Both the position numbers and the translations under genes were made by a program. This document shows positions 34,334 to 45,143 of a DNA stretch of 64,000 bases, piece after piece. Where the stretch lies: the NCBI GenBank assembly GCA_021464415.1, contig CM038470.1, positions 27,119,601-27,183,600 of the forward strand. The letters run 5' to 3'. How positions within the stretch are numbered: the stretch's first letter is position 1; every line of letters begins with the position of its first letter. The DNA comes from Lonicera japonica (lineage: Eukaryota; Streptophyta; Magnoliopsida; Dipsacales; Caprifoliaceae). The notes below the pieces were generated by a model. It was not told the origin of the DNA, made no database searches, and worked only from the letters and a program-made list of their open reading frames with translations.

Positions 34334-35490
34334 GTATGTTCTCTTGAAATTCCTTTCCTTCGTGTATTTTTTCGTTCTTTTATTTATGTTGTTTCCTGCA
34401 TATATTTTTAAACAATGTTAGTATGCATGTCTGCCTAGAAATAACGTCCGATTTAGCGAACACATACTTTTACCGGTGATACCCTTTTAGGATTTGGAAA
34501 ATTACATAATTTATCCATATAACCCTATAGCTCTCATAATTACACCAAAGTACCCTCAGGTTTTGGAAAATTACATAATTTACCCTTATAACCCTATATC
34601 TCTCATAAATACACCAAAATACTCCTCAAGTTTGGAAATTACATAATTAAACCCCTATAACCTATATCATATCTCTCATAATTATACCAAAGTACCCTCA
34701 GTTTTGGAAAATTACACATAATTTACCCTTAAACCCTATATCTCTCATAATTACACCAAAGTACCCTCAGGTTTTGGAAAAATTACATAATTTACCCTTA
34801 TAAACCCTATAACTCTCATAATTACACCAAAGTACCCTCAGGTTTTGGAAAATTACATAATTTACCCTTATAGCCCTATAACTCTCATAATTACTCACCA
34901 AAGTACCCTCAGGTTGGAAAATTACATAATTACCCCTTATAACCCTATATCTCTCATAATTACACCAAAGTACCCTCAGGTTTTAGAAAATTACATAATT
35001 TACCCTTATAACCCTATATCTCTCATAATTACACCAAAGTACCCTCAAATTTGAAAAATTACATAATTTACCCTTATAGCCCTATAACTCTCATAATTAC
35101 ACCAAAGTACCCTCAGGTTTCAAAAAATTTCATAATTTACCCTTATAGCCCTATAACTCTCATAATTACACCAAAGTACCCTTAGGTTTGGAAAATTACA
35201 TAATTTACCCTTATAACCCTATATCTCTCATAATTACACCAAAGTACCCTCAGGTTTTGGAAAATTACATAATTTACCCTTATAGCCCTATAACTCTCAT
35301 AATTACACCAAAGTACCCTCAGGTTTTGGAAAATTACATAATTTACCCTTATAACCCTATATCCCTCATAATTACACCAAAGTACCCTCAAGTTTGGAAA
35401 ATTACATAATTTACCCTTATAACCCCATATCTCTCATATTTACACCAATAACCCTATATTTATTATATACATCACTCTTGTTGTCTGTAG
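34334..35490 (+). other. Intron 1 of antisense gene 1 (element 1), filled by a minisatellite
   Basis: Donor G|GTATGTT, acceptor TTGTCTGTAG|TGG. The intron joins 82 codons of exon 1 in phase 0 to an open exon 2. About 990 of its 1157 bp are a 69-bp tandem repeat. Element 2 has the same donor, acceptor and repeat family. Confidence 0.75.
34480..35460. repeat. 69-bp minisatellite in intron 1 (element 1)
   Basis: Fourteen copies of a 69-bp unit containing 'attacataatttaccc', 'ctctcataatta' and 'caccaaagtaccctcagg'. It is A+T-rich and strand-asymmetric. Because 69 is a multiple of three, frames stay open on both strands, but the translations (ENYIIYPYNPISLIITPKYPQ) are repeat artefacts. Confidence 0.95.
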
Positions 35491-38401
35491 TGGGTTGGCC
35501 AAAGTTGGGGTTCTCCCAACACTATTTTTCTAGAGTGGCGACTGGCACCGGCCCCTGTCCAGGAGTTGCTCCTTGCAACTCCATTTGGTCCTCTTTTCGA
35601 TGCCCTCCCGGAGCGGGTATCTAGGGCGGCTGTGCTGGTGTCGGCTCTGGCTTTTCACTAGTGGGACACCACTCATACCTTCCATTGGAGCTGGGGCGAG
35701 ATGACGATGACCCCCCTCGACTTATTTTCTTTAACTGGGATTTCTTTAGGGGGTCCCTATCCAGATTGACGTCCCTTTGCGTCTGACGGCAGAGGGTATC
35801 ATAGGCGCATTGGGGTGGTTTCCTGAGCGACGGAGTTCGGGCGATACGATTCCTCGGGCGGTTTTGGTCACGCATCTGGCGACAGAGAGAGCCCAGCTAG
35901 TTGCTTCTAGAGCGCCGATGACCCGTCAGGAGGCGCGTCAGTATGCCCGCATCCTCCTATTACTGACGCTCCATGATCTGTTCGAGGCCCGTGGGGGGGG
36001 ACATGGCCCATCACTGGTGGCTGCACTATCTCCGGGACTTTAGCATCATGTTCGACTACGACTGGGGCGGTTTTATCCTGGCCGTTTTATATGATGTTAT
36101 GAACCAAGTTTCTCGCCATTTAGCCCTGAACCTCAAGGGCTTCTCTTTGCTGTGGGAGGTATACACTTCTGTTCCCTTATCTTTGTTCTAGTCTTTTACA
36201 TATCACATGTTGATTGTTGTTAACATTCTTTATGTTTTCTCTTCAGAGTTGGTTCGTGGCCTATACCCGCCTGGGTCGCGCCTAGGTGGATCTCCTCGTT
36301 GAGAACGAGGATCAGTTCCCCCTTCTCCGCCGATTCATCGCGGGGAACTACAGGGCTCCCTATGTATACCGGACTCGGGAGACCGGAGCTGCTGCCGTCT
36401 ATGACCTGTTGGAGGAACAGGTAAATATCTTAGTATTCTTTCTTTTCAAATGGATATATAGTAAATAGAATACAAATAACTGAAATAAAATTTTGTTTTT
36501 GTTCAGATTGAGTGGGCCCCCTGGGGTGATCTGGGCCTCCACTTCGGATATGGCCGCGCTCTGACCGCCTCGAGGACCAGGAGGCTTATCAGGGACGAGT
36601 ACGGCCTTCACTTCTACTTGGGCAAAAAAGTTATTCGCCAGTACACACCGGCCCAGTGGCCTCGAGTTCCTCTGTTTTCGCCGGTTCTGATGAGGCGGAC
36701 GGGTGAGATCGACCCGGTGACGGTGCAGGCATTGGTCGACGGGCTCGGTTTTCAGACGTTCACTGAGGAGGGAGACCACACTGCCTTCGCTGCCCGTTAC
36801 TTGATGAGGGAGCCGAAGGGAACTCGGGGAAGGGTCTTCTACGAGAGGTATCGGGCGTTAGGAGGTGATCCGAACTATATACGATGGTAGACTCATTTGT
36901 CCAGGACGGTCCCCGGTCATCTGTCACCTGTCCCTGATCAGAGGGACAGCATTTTGGACTTCGACTATGATGACCCTGAGGGAGAGAGGGACGTCCCTAT
37001 TGGTGCTGAGGGAGGCGATGATAGGCCCGAGGGAGGTGATGATAGACCTGAGGACGGTGGGACAGCGGCTGTTCCAGAGCAGCCTCCTCAGACGACACCT
37101 ATGGAGGAGCAGCGTGCTGAGGGTTTCGAGTTCCCTATCGGTCCGTCAGCATCTCCAGGGGCTATTTTTGAGGTTGCTGAGGCTGCTGAGGGAGGGGCAA
37201 CAGATTTTTCGGAGCGATCCTGGGAGCCTGCGGACTTCGGGGTCGATTATGAGCAGTTTGGGCGGACCCCTCCTACTGCTGTGACTACTCCTTTTAGTGG
37301 GTTCCCGCCTCTGAGGGCGGCTGTCGTTGCTGATCCTCCTGGTGTTCGCACCTATGCTACGTTGACCCCGCTTCCGTCGACTGCTATGGGCCCTCCGGCC
37401 CGCTCTCCCGATCTTGGCGGCTCGTCTTCTCGGCCTCCCCTGTTCCCGATCTGCGAGGAGGGTGGGTCTTTTTCTGCTGCTATACCGGCGGGTTCGTCCG
37501 TCCGTCCGGTAGATTTGCCGCCACTTTCTCGGGACATCTCTTATGTCGGTGCCGGTTTACGTCGATATACGGTGCCCGAGTATCCTCTTCCTGAGGATAC
37601 GTTTGACTACTTGGGTGGTCGCCCTGATGATGAGGTATATGGTTTATCTTCTTTTAATATCCCTTTATATCCGTGTTTATTTATTTTAACTGTGCTGATT
37701 CCTTTTCCTTTTTCAGCGGGTGAGTGTGCGTGTAGCGAACCTGAGAGCTTGGCATTCCCAGTATCTCTACAGCTGGAACCTGCTCCAGTTCGTTGGTCGA
37801 GACCCCACGATATACATGCGTGACTATCAGAGGGCGATCGATGTTTCCCTGCGGGCGGACGACCCTCCGTCTTCTTCTCGTGCTCGGACGGAATCTCGGA
37901 GGAGCACTAGTCGGACTTTTAGGCAATCTCGGTCTTCAGTGATTCGCCCCACGGCTCCGGTCTAGTTGACGGGGCCTTTTCAGGCGACAGTTCCTTCTCA
38001 TCCGAATGTCCCAGCGGTCGATCCTACTCCGGATGAGGGTTTTGGTGATAGTGGTAGCTTGTCAAAGCGCACTAGGATAGATTAGTTTTCTTTTCCTGCA
38101 TTTAATTAGTTCGAAAAGATATATAGTTTTTTATGTAGACAGAAATTTAGTTTTGAAAACTGTTTTTATTGGATTTATGAAAAATCTTTATTTGTGTCTG
38201 AAGATATACTTTTATTCTCTACCTGTGAAGAATATATTTATATGAATTAGTGATTTAGGTGCCATACCTTGTAGTGCGTTTGTACTTTAGGGTTCCTGTA
38301 AAAGAACAAAGTGAGAACAAGAATGCATTAAAAGTGATTCTTTTGGCAAAAATGACTCATATATGTGAGGAAGGCAAAAACAGGGATACAAGAAAGAGGT
38401 T

Positions 38402-38480
38402 TGTCGCGCGACAATCCCTCCTGGATATGGGTTTGTCGCGCGACAAACAGGTACAGAACCCTATTTTTTGTCATAAATAC
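38402..38480 (+). promoter_or_regulatory. Promoter of antisense gene 2 (element 1)
   Basis: Two exact TGTCGCGCGACA palindromes (38402-38413, 38434-38445; 32 bp apart) and a TATA-like CATAAATAC (38472-38480) 26 bp further on. The ATG is 38 bp beyond the TATA-like box. The same layout occurs at 57556-57664. Confidence 0.7.
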
Positions 38481-38517
38481 ACCTATATGTCTTCCTTCAT
38501 CCCCACACCTTCCCAAA

Positions 38518-39774
38518 ATGTCTTCTTATCGTACAAATTCTGACTTTTCTTATGTTGGAGCCCGAGATGCTCTGATATCTTCTGAGAATGGCTTGAACTT
38601 TGGTGCATTCAGTCCTTTGGCAGACTGGTGCCATCGTCCTATAGATTTTTCTTTTTGTTAGGCGCTTTGTATTTCTAGAGCCCTGCTGATCATCTTTTCC
38701 GTTTCGGATTAAATGAGCTCTGCCCGACTTACGAGGAGTTTTTCTAGCTGTTGCGTTCTGACGTTCGTCTCCTGATGACTGTTCTTATAGAAGAGATCGG
38801 TCCTCGAGATATGCTGATCGCTCTATTAGCCATTCCCCAAGCGGCCTGTGATGGTTTTATTATTGACGGGCTTCTTGACCTCCACAAAATGGTGAGGTTC
38901 TTTCATCGTTATGAAGAGAGAGCTTCTTATAGTGTGGGGCGTACTGCGGCGGCCTTGATCTGTCTTGTTTCTGATATGTTACTGGTGACGGGTTCTTTCT
39001 GTGTCGATCTGACTATTCTGAGTTTGATTTACCATGCTAGGAATGGGGAGTCCATAGTGCCCATCGTTCTTGCAGAAACTCTGAATGGTCTAGATGATCT
39101 TCAAAGGGGAGCTTCACCCTTCTTCCGGGGAAGCCCGCGTTTGCTCTACATGTGGTTGTTGGAGCGTTTCCGATCGGTGGGTTTCAACGGGGTTTGGCTT
39201 TATAATCCGACGCACTTTTTTCGTCGTCCCCTCTTTGGTGCTTTGACCATGTCTTCCTCTAATTGGACGGTGTGATTCTCGGAGAATTTTTGGGCTATTC
39301 GGTGGAACATTCCTTGGTGAAAGCTGAGGGCGATGGTGCTTAGTACAGGGGGTCAGAACTATGTTCGGCTCCACGGGCTCTGGTTTACCTCCTTTTATCT
39401 CCCAGGACGTCTTCTTCGGCAGTTCAATGTTCCTCAGGATATTCCTCTTGGTCTGAACAACTTCTCCTCTGAGTCTAAATTTTTGACCCCGCATGTTTTT
39501 TTTATCGGTAGAGAGGATGTGGCGTGCTCGAATGACTCATTAGTTTAACTATGCCCGTTTCGGTATTATCAGGCCCCTCCGGGCTGACATCATCTGTTCT
39601 CGTTGGGGGTCTTTGGAAGGGGAGCTAATTGATGATCCCTTCCAAATGGAGTGGTTCCGGTTCATGGATTCTGAGCCCACAGAGGAGAATATTGTCTTTG
39701 CGTACCAGATCCTGGATGAGGCTCGAATTGATTTGGCTACTGAGGACCCTACTTGGCCAACCCCTAGGGATTAG
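38518..39774 (+). pseudogene. Antisense gene 2 of element 1: DUF7745-like protein
   Basis: Intronless, about 418 codons from ATG (MSSYRTNSDFSYVGARDALI) to TAG at 39774. The start is supported by an equivalent ATG at 57726 and by the promoter module just upstream. Conserved with element 2: LISSENGLNFGAFSPLA.W, RTAAALICLVSDMLLVTGS, VPIVLAETLNGLDDLQRG, RLLYMWLLERFRSV, WFSENFRAIRW.IPWWKLR, QNYVRLHGLWFTSFYLPGRLLRQFNVPQDIP. These blocks resemble the plant DUF7745 family, which is related to plant mobile-domain proteins; assignment is from memory of the family pattern. There are stops near codon 48, after SDWTV/SNWTV (TGG to TGA) and in the last 80 codons, plus frameshifts. The C-terminus (ARIDLATEDPTWPTPRD) is shared with element 2. 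Confidence 0.68.
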
Positions 39775-40010
39775 TTTTTTCTGTATGTTGTATCTCCTTT
39801 GTAACTTCTGGTGTTCTGAACCACCTTTAATAATATATGAAGGACTTGTTTGTGGGAAATAAATTTCTTTATAATGTTTAAACTGGGCCTGAAGTCACTT
39901 CTCAGGAAGTCACTTCTCAGGTTGCCTACGTTCCCCTTTTAATTTTTCAAAGAACAAAAGTTTTGAGTTGGGGCTCAGGTTTACGTAGTTCTTATCTATA
40001 CATGTCATAT
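39775..40010. other. Convergent junction between antisense gene 2 and pol
   Basis: Plus-strand gene 2 and minus-strand integrase end about 236 bp apart, so their transcripts converge here. A 15-bp unit GAAGTCACTTCTCAG is tandemly doubled near 39893-39922, and is single in element 2. Confidence 0.7.
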
Positions 40011-41150
40011 CTACTGGTAATACTTCTTTAATCGATCCATGTTGACTGGTGAATGCAGTAATTGTTCGTCCAAGTCTGTGAGTATGGCAGCACCCCCAGT
40101 GTCAATCTCTTTGACGATGTAGAGATTGAAAATGTACGACCCTGTCCACTTCTGCCCGAACTTCCCCCTTGGGTCTCTGACTGGTTCTCGAATTTCTTTC
40201 AGTACGATGTCATTCTCATTGATACCCCAAGTTTTTACTTTTTAGTTAAACGCTTGAGCGATCCTCTTCTGATACCCTTGGTGGTGGTATGCGGCTTTCA
40301 ATCTCTTTTCATCCAGTAGGGCCAGCTCGTTATAATGTGCCTGGACCCACTCCAATTCATTGATTTAATTCTCTAGCATTACTCTGAGAGAGGGGACCTC
40401 TAACTCAACTGGGAGGACTGCTTCCATCCTGTATGTAAGTGAAAATGGGGTTGCCCCGGTAGAGACCCTCTCAGTGGTGCGGTATCCCCACAATGCATAT
40501 GGTAATTTCTCGGGCCAGTCTCGGCAGGTGTTGGTCATCTTGCTTAGGATATTCTTCAGGTTCTTATTGGCGGCCTCAACTGCCCCATTAGTTTGTGGTC
40601 TGTATGGCGAAGATCTGTGGCGGGTGATACCGTATTATTCCATGACTATATTAGCCTCTCCTTCGAAGTGGGTGCCGTTGTCTGAGATGATCTCATATGG
40701 GACCCCATACTGGCAGATGATATTCCTCCTGATGAATCGGGCAACTTTCCTGGCTCATGGAAAAGATTCGGCCTCTAACATTCCTACCAACTCTGGCTCC
40801 CTTGCCTCTACTCAGTGAAGTACGATGGCACTAGTATGAACTCATGGCCGTTACTGGCTTTGGGCGAAATCTTTCCAATAATGTCGATTCCCCAAGTTGC
40901 GAAAGGCTAGGGAGCAGTCATGTTGTACAATTCTTTTGGAGGAAGTTTCTGAGATTTAGCATAGATTTGGCACTTGTGACAACTGCGTACATGGTTAACG
41001 TAATCGTTCTACAGGGTAGACTAGTAATAACCTTGTCTGATGATTTTGCGGGCAAGTGTATGGCCGCTCATATGAGGTCCACAGTCGCCCCATGTATCTG
41101 ATCCATTACTTTGACAGACTCTTCTTCAGTGAGACATTAGAGATGGGCTC
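40011..41150 (-). pseudogene. Integrase of element 1
   Basis: Minus strand, last domain of pol. Conserved pieces are readable across frameshifts: the zinc-binding segment with C-H-K-C (near 40975), the catalytic core, PQTNGAVEAANKNLKN (carrying the catalytic Glu, near 40590), WGYRTTERVSTGATPFSLTY, and the C-terminal part ending MDRLKKYYQ with stop at 40011. Frames change several times and C-to-T stops are present ('*N*INELE'). Long plus-strand frames over this region are antisense shadows. Confidence 0.8.
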
Positions 41151-41154
41151 CGTC

Positions 41155-41792
41155 TTAGTTCCTTTTACCAGCACAAAGTATGAATCTTGATGCTAATCTT
41201 CTAAGCGTAACCCGTGTTCTCTTGTCCGCTTGCTCGGGATACTGATGGTTTTTTAACAGGTTCCAGATGTCGTAAAACCAAGTGGTTGAGTCCCTATTCT
41301 CTTCATTTTCTACCTCAAGGGCCATGCAGTGTGCTGGTCCTGATTTTCTTTGTACCGCAAGAGTTATTTCTTCCATCCCCTCTGGGATATCGATCATAGA
41401 TGCCAGGGTTGCTAGTGCGTCTGCAAAATTGTTTTGTGACCTGGGGACATAGTAAAACTCTGAATGCTCAAACCTTCCTGCGACATCCTCTAGTCGGGCG
41501 AGGTAAGGGACCAATTTCTCATCTCTAATCTTCCATTCATTCAGAACTTGGTGGACCACTAATGCTGAATCTCAGTATACCTGTATTCTCTTTATACCCC
41601 TTTGGAGCGCGATCTCTAATCTAATTATACAGGCTTCACACTCGGCCATGTTGTTGGTGCAGAAGAAGTCTAGACGATATGATACTGGAGAATGAGTTTG
41701 GTCTGAAGAGACCAGCAGGATGCCTATCCCATTTTCTTTTTGGTTGGCGGCCCCGTCGAAGTACAATTTCTAGTCTTCATCGATCTCAACAT
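41155..41792 (-). pseudogene. Second (archaeal-type) RNase H of element 1
   Basis: LYFDGAANQKENGIGILL, NNMAECEACIIRLEIAL, DSALVVHQVLNEWKIRDEKL and NNFADALATLASMI carry the expected Asp, Glu, Asp and Asp of an active type-1 RNase H. This second RNase H after the normal gypsy one is a hallmark of Tat-lineage elements. A one-base shift separates it from the upstream pol frame near 41790. A TGG-to-TAG stop precedes LYFDG and another stop falls at 'VY*DSAL'. The tail (ITLAVQRKSG... WNLLKNHQYPEQ) links to the integrase. Confidence 0.82.
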
Positions 41793-43712
41793 TCATGAAG
41801 TTTCGTCTGGAAATTCGGCTTCTTCTAGCATGTCCCCCAATATTGGATTGTGGGCCAGGTAATCATCTATGATTTTGCCTTTGACTGCCTTCTGGGTCAT
41901 GTAGGTGATGTCGAATTCGGAGAGCAAGAATAACCATTTTGCCATACGGTTCGAGAGAGCTGGTTTTGCAAAGAGGTATTTCAATGGATCGATTCGTGAT
42001 GCCAGGATGCCTGGGAAAGCCAGCATGTAATGCCGTAATTTCTGTGTTACCCAGACGAGAGCGGTGCATGATTTCTCTAATGGCGTGTAGTTAATCTCAA
42101 ATGGGGACAATTTTTTGCTGACGTAGTAGATGGCCTGTTATTTTCGTATATCGGTTAGATGTTGGGCTAGCATGGCTCCTGCGGCCAAATCAATGACGGT
42201 CAGGTACAGAATTAGTGGCAGCCCGGTCTATGGTGGGGCTAATACTAGGGGGTTGGAGAGATAGTCTTTGATTCTATTAAAAGCCTCCTGGCACTGATCG
42301 TCCCATTCTCCTGATGAAGACTTCCTCAGGAGTTTGAAGATAGGTTCGCAAGTCTGAGTAAGCTGAGAGATGAATCTGCTAATGTACTGCAAATTACCCA
42401 AAAATCCCCAGATTTCTTTCTCGGTACGAGGCTCGGGCATGTCTCGGATAGCTCGAACTTTAGCAGGGTCTACCTCGATTCCCTTTTTACTGACGACATA
42501 GCCCAGGAGCTTTCCTTTGGTTACCCCGAACACACATTTATACGGATTGAGTCTCATAAGGTACTGGCGGAGGCGATCAAAAAAGGCTCGTAAGGCTGGC
42601 ACATGGCCTTCCCTCTCCTTCGACTTGATTATCATATCGTCCACATACACTTCTACTTCTTTGTGAATCATGTCGTGGAAGATAGCTATAGCTGTCCTCT
42701 GATATGTTGCTCCGGCATTCTTCAGCTCCAATGGCATAACGGTGTAGCAGTATGTCCCCCACGGTGTGATGAATGTTGTTTTCTCTTGGTGATCCGGGTG
42801 CATCTTGATCTAATTATACCCGGCGAAACCGTTTACGAACGACTTCAAAACATGGTTAGCGGTATTATCCACTATCAAATCAATGTTGGGTAATGATAAA
42901 TCGTCTTTCGGGTAAGCTTTATTGAGATCTCGGAAGTCTACACACATGCGGACCTTCCCATTTGCCTTTGGGACGGGTACAATGTTGGCTAACCATGAAG
43001 GGTACTCGATTACCCGCAAGAACCCCACACTCAGTTGTTTCATCACTTCTTCTTTTACCTTCAGGGACCATTCTGGCGTAAGCTTTCTTAGTTTCTGCTT
43101 GACGGGTCTAAACTCTGGCTTGGTGTGTATCTCGTGCATGACTATCTGGCTGTTCAAACCTGGCATATCTGCATAGGACCAGGCAAAGACATCCACGTAC
43201 TCATTCAGAGTTTGTGTGAATTCTTCTCTTTCTGTCTCGCTTAAACTTGCCCCAATACGGACCTCTTTCCTTTCTTCTTCTGTCCCGAGGTTAATAACAA
43301 GAGTGTCTCCCTCCTCACTCTGTATACGCTGTTCTTCCCGCTCAGGGTGTTCGTTTAGTCTTTCCATCTCCATATAAGCAATTACAGAATCGAGACTAAA
43401 AGGATAACGCAAAACAGAGTTTTCTTCATTAATAATAGTGCTTACAGGTATAAGTTTAAAAAGTAAATCTAGGAGCGACTCCTCCCTAGTCTTACCCTCA
43501 CTCTTATCTCTCACCCTTACAATTTCACTATTTTCCCCCTTTTTCTGGTAATCTGGATCGGCATGTATTAAGTGTACATGGTCGTCTCTTGGCTCATCAT
43601 CCTCTAGAGCCATGACGTTGAAGAGATCTCCGATCATTTCTTTTTTTTCATCTTCCTCGTCTTCATTTTCTTCTCTCGACTCGATCGTTAACTTGGTAGA
43701 GAAGCTGTGCAA
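41793..43712 (-). pseudogene. Reverse transcriptase and first RNase H of element 1
   Basis: One reading frame from 43712 to 41793 interrupted only by stops. First ~180 codons: acidic linker. RT begins near EIHTKPEFRPVKQKLRKLTPEW. It has VPKANGKVRMCVDFRDLNKAYPKD, the catalytic box EVEVYVDDMIIKS (both Asp intact) near 42660, and LNPYKCVFGVTKGKLLGYVVSKKGIEVDP. The first RNase H (LSPFEINYTPLEKSCTALVWVTQKLRHYM) follows. It lacks the usual leading catalytic D-A-S motif (ILYLTVID), as is common where a second RNase H exists. Stops: CAG to TAG at 'GYN*IKM', 'APP*TGL' and 'IRK*QAI'. These single transitions look like deamination damage. Confidence 0.88.
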
Positions 43713-43823
43713 AATATTTTCTTTGAGATAGAGGTCCTCTTCATAGAAGATTTCTCATCCCGGAAGGTTATCTCCGTCGCTGTTTCTCCAAGGCTCCTGA
43801 AAGCCGCAAAAGGGGAAGTCTTC

Positions 43824-44975
43824 TCATTCTTTGACGAAAAACCCATTCAGAGAGCTAAAACTCGGATACTGATGCCCTCGACCCTTTTTCTCTTGGTTGT
43901 CTTCTTCGGTGTGCCGGTACCCCAACCCTTCTCTTTCACGCCTCGTTATTGGTTCTAAGGCCTGAAGTAATCTTGGATGTCCCATTCCCAGACTGGCTCC
44001 AGGTAAGTATTTCATCATTCTCAGCATATTTGTGATCTTGGTGCTGAGACTGGGGATATTATCAGGGGGTAGATACTCGATTCGCTGGGTGGTGAGAGCT
44101 TGCACTTGAGGTTCGTAAGAAAAGCCTCCCAGCTGTATGCTCTGGCTCCCGATGCCCAAAACAGGTAATTCTAGATCTGCCAAGGTCCTCTCAGGATCTC
44201 CTTGGATGGTGATTATATTCCCTTCGAACGGTATCTTGATCTTCTGGTGTAAGGAGGAGGGGAGTGCTCCTATGTCATGTAGCCATGCTCTTCCCAACAG
44301 GAGGTTAAAACTGGAGGGAATGTCTATGATTTGGAAGTCGGCTGGAAAGTTTTTGGGACCGACCATGAGATCTGGCTTTAGGGAACCCAGAACGGTCCTT
44401 CTGGTGTTGTCATAGGCTCTAACGGTCACTGCTGATGGAGAAAATTCTGAGTCTAAGATACCCAGACATTGGGCGGTCTTCAAAGGGCAGACATTTATGG
44501 TTGACCCGTTGTCGATGAGGACCTGTGGCAGAATTTTCCCTCAAGTCCGGACAGTAATATGGAGGGCTAGACTATGTTTTTTTCCTAATGGGGATAAGTC
44601 TTCATCTGAAAATGACAGACTTCTTTGGACTGTAAGGGACCCGATCATGTTTGGCAGTTGTTCGGGCGTAGAGTCTGGTGATATGACAGCCTCATCTAGG
44701 AGTTTGATGAAAGTGGTCCAGTGAGGTTTGGAGGCAACCAAGAGGCCCCAAATGGTGATGTGTGCCTGAGTTTTCTTCAAATGTTCCAGTACTCAATCGT
44801 CTTCTATTTCCTTAGGAGGTGGTGATTTCTCGGTATCCATTGGTGGTGGCTGATATACCCTCCCTGAACGGGTAATTTGCTGTATCCAAAGGGAGGCTGG
44901 GTCTGATCCCTCTGAGGTTTCTGGTGATTCTGGATTCGTAGACCAACTGAAAGTTTTGGGGGAGGTCTCTGTCAT
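43824..44975 (-). pseudogene. Aspartic protease region of element 1
   Basis: KKTQAHITIWGLLVASKPHW, then the catalytic stretch VLIDNGSTINVCPLKTAQCLGI, then ADFQIIDIPSSFNLLLGRAWLHDIGALPSSLHQKIKI. The D-N-G-S form in place of D-T/S-G is usual in Tat/Ogre elements. A TGA stop lies just before the catalytic region (HITVRT*GKILP), and another at 43824. Element 2 has the same region at 63263-63583. Confidence 0.85.
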
Positions 44976-45143
44976 ACAGATTGTCTCCTTGGGAAGACCT
45001 CGGGGCTTCCATGATTGTTTCTTCTTGTCCTGGGTCCATCATATCCCAGATTTTCTGGGATTGGTTTTGATTGCGAGTGGTTGTGAGATTCCCTGATTGG
45101 CCTTTCCTAAACCCTACCCGGGTAGGAAATTCATCTTAGCCAT

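Larger units (their letters stand above)
34088..38085 (+). pseudogene. Antisense gene 1 of element 1: plant-mobile-domain-like protein, five exons
   Basis: Runs opposite to gag-pol. Proposed exons are 34088-34333, 35491-36158, 36247-36420, 36507-37634 and 37717-38085. All introns have GT/AG ends, and the junctions fall at the same sites in element 2. Exons 1, 3 and 4 are whole numbers of codons (82, 58, 376). Exon 2 carries the recognisable part (LTAEGIIGALGWFPE, YARILLLLTLHDLFEAR, DWGGFILAVLYDVMNQVSRHL, LKGFSLLWE), which resembles the plant mobile domain (PF10536-type). Exon 4 has conserved WAPWGDLGLHFGYGRAL and an acidic, Pro-rich C-terminal half. Exon 5 ends in a basic Ser/Arg-rich tail (SRARTESRRSTSRTFRQSR). 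Damage: stops at 'HQDD*', 'AFH*WDTT', 'GRA*VDLL', 'IRW*THL' and 'APV*', and one-base G insertions near 35748 and 35999. Likely role: nuclear, possibly DNA-binding; inferred. Confidence 0.72.

Noticed and set aside
34845..35409. ENYIIYPYNPISLIITPKYPQ repeat proteins on both strands
   Set aside because: 69-bp repeat (a multiple of three) inside an intron; open on both strands, so not evidence of coding.
40844..41101. Plus-strand frame over the integrase zinc-binding region
   Set aside because: Antisense shadow of integrase; the minus strand carries the recognisable conserved motifs.
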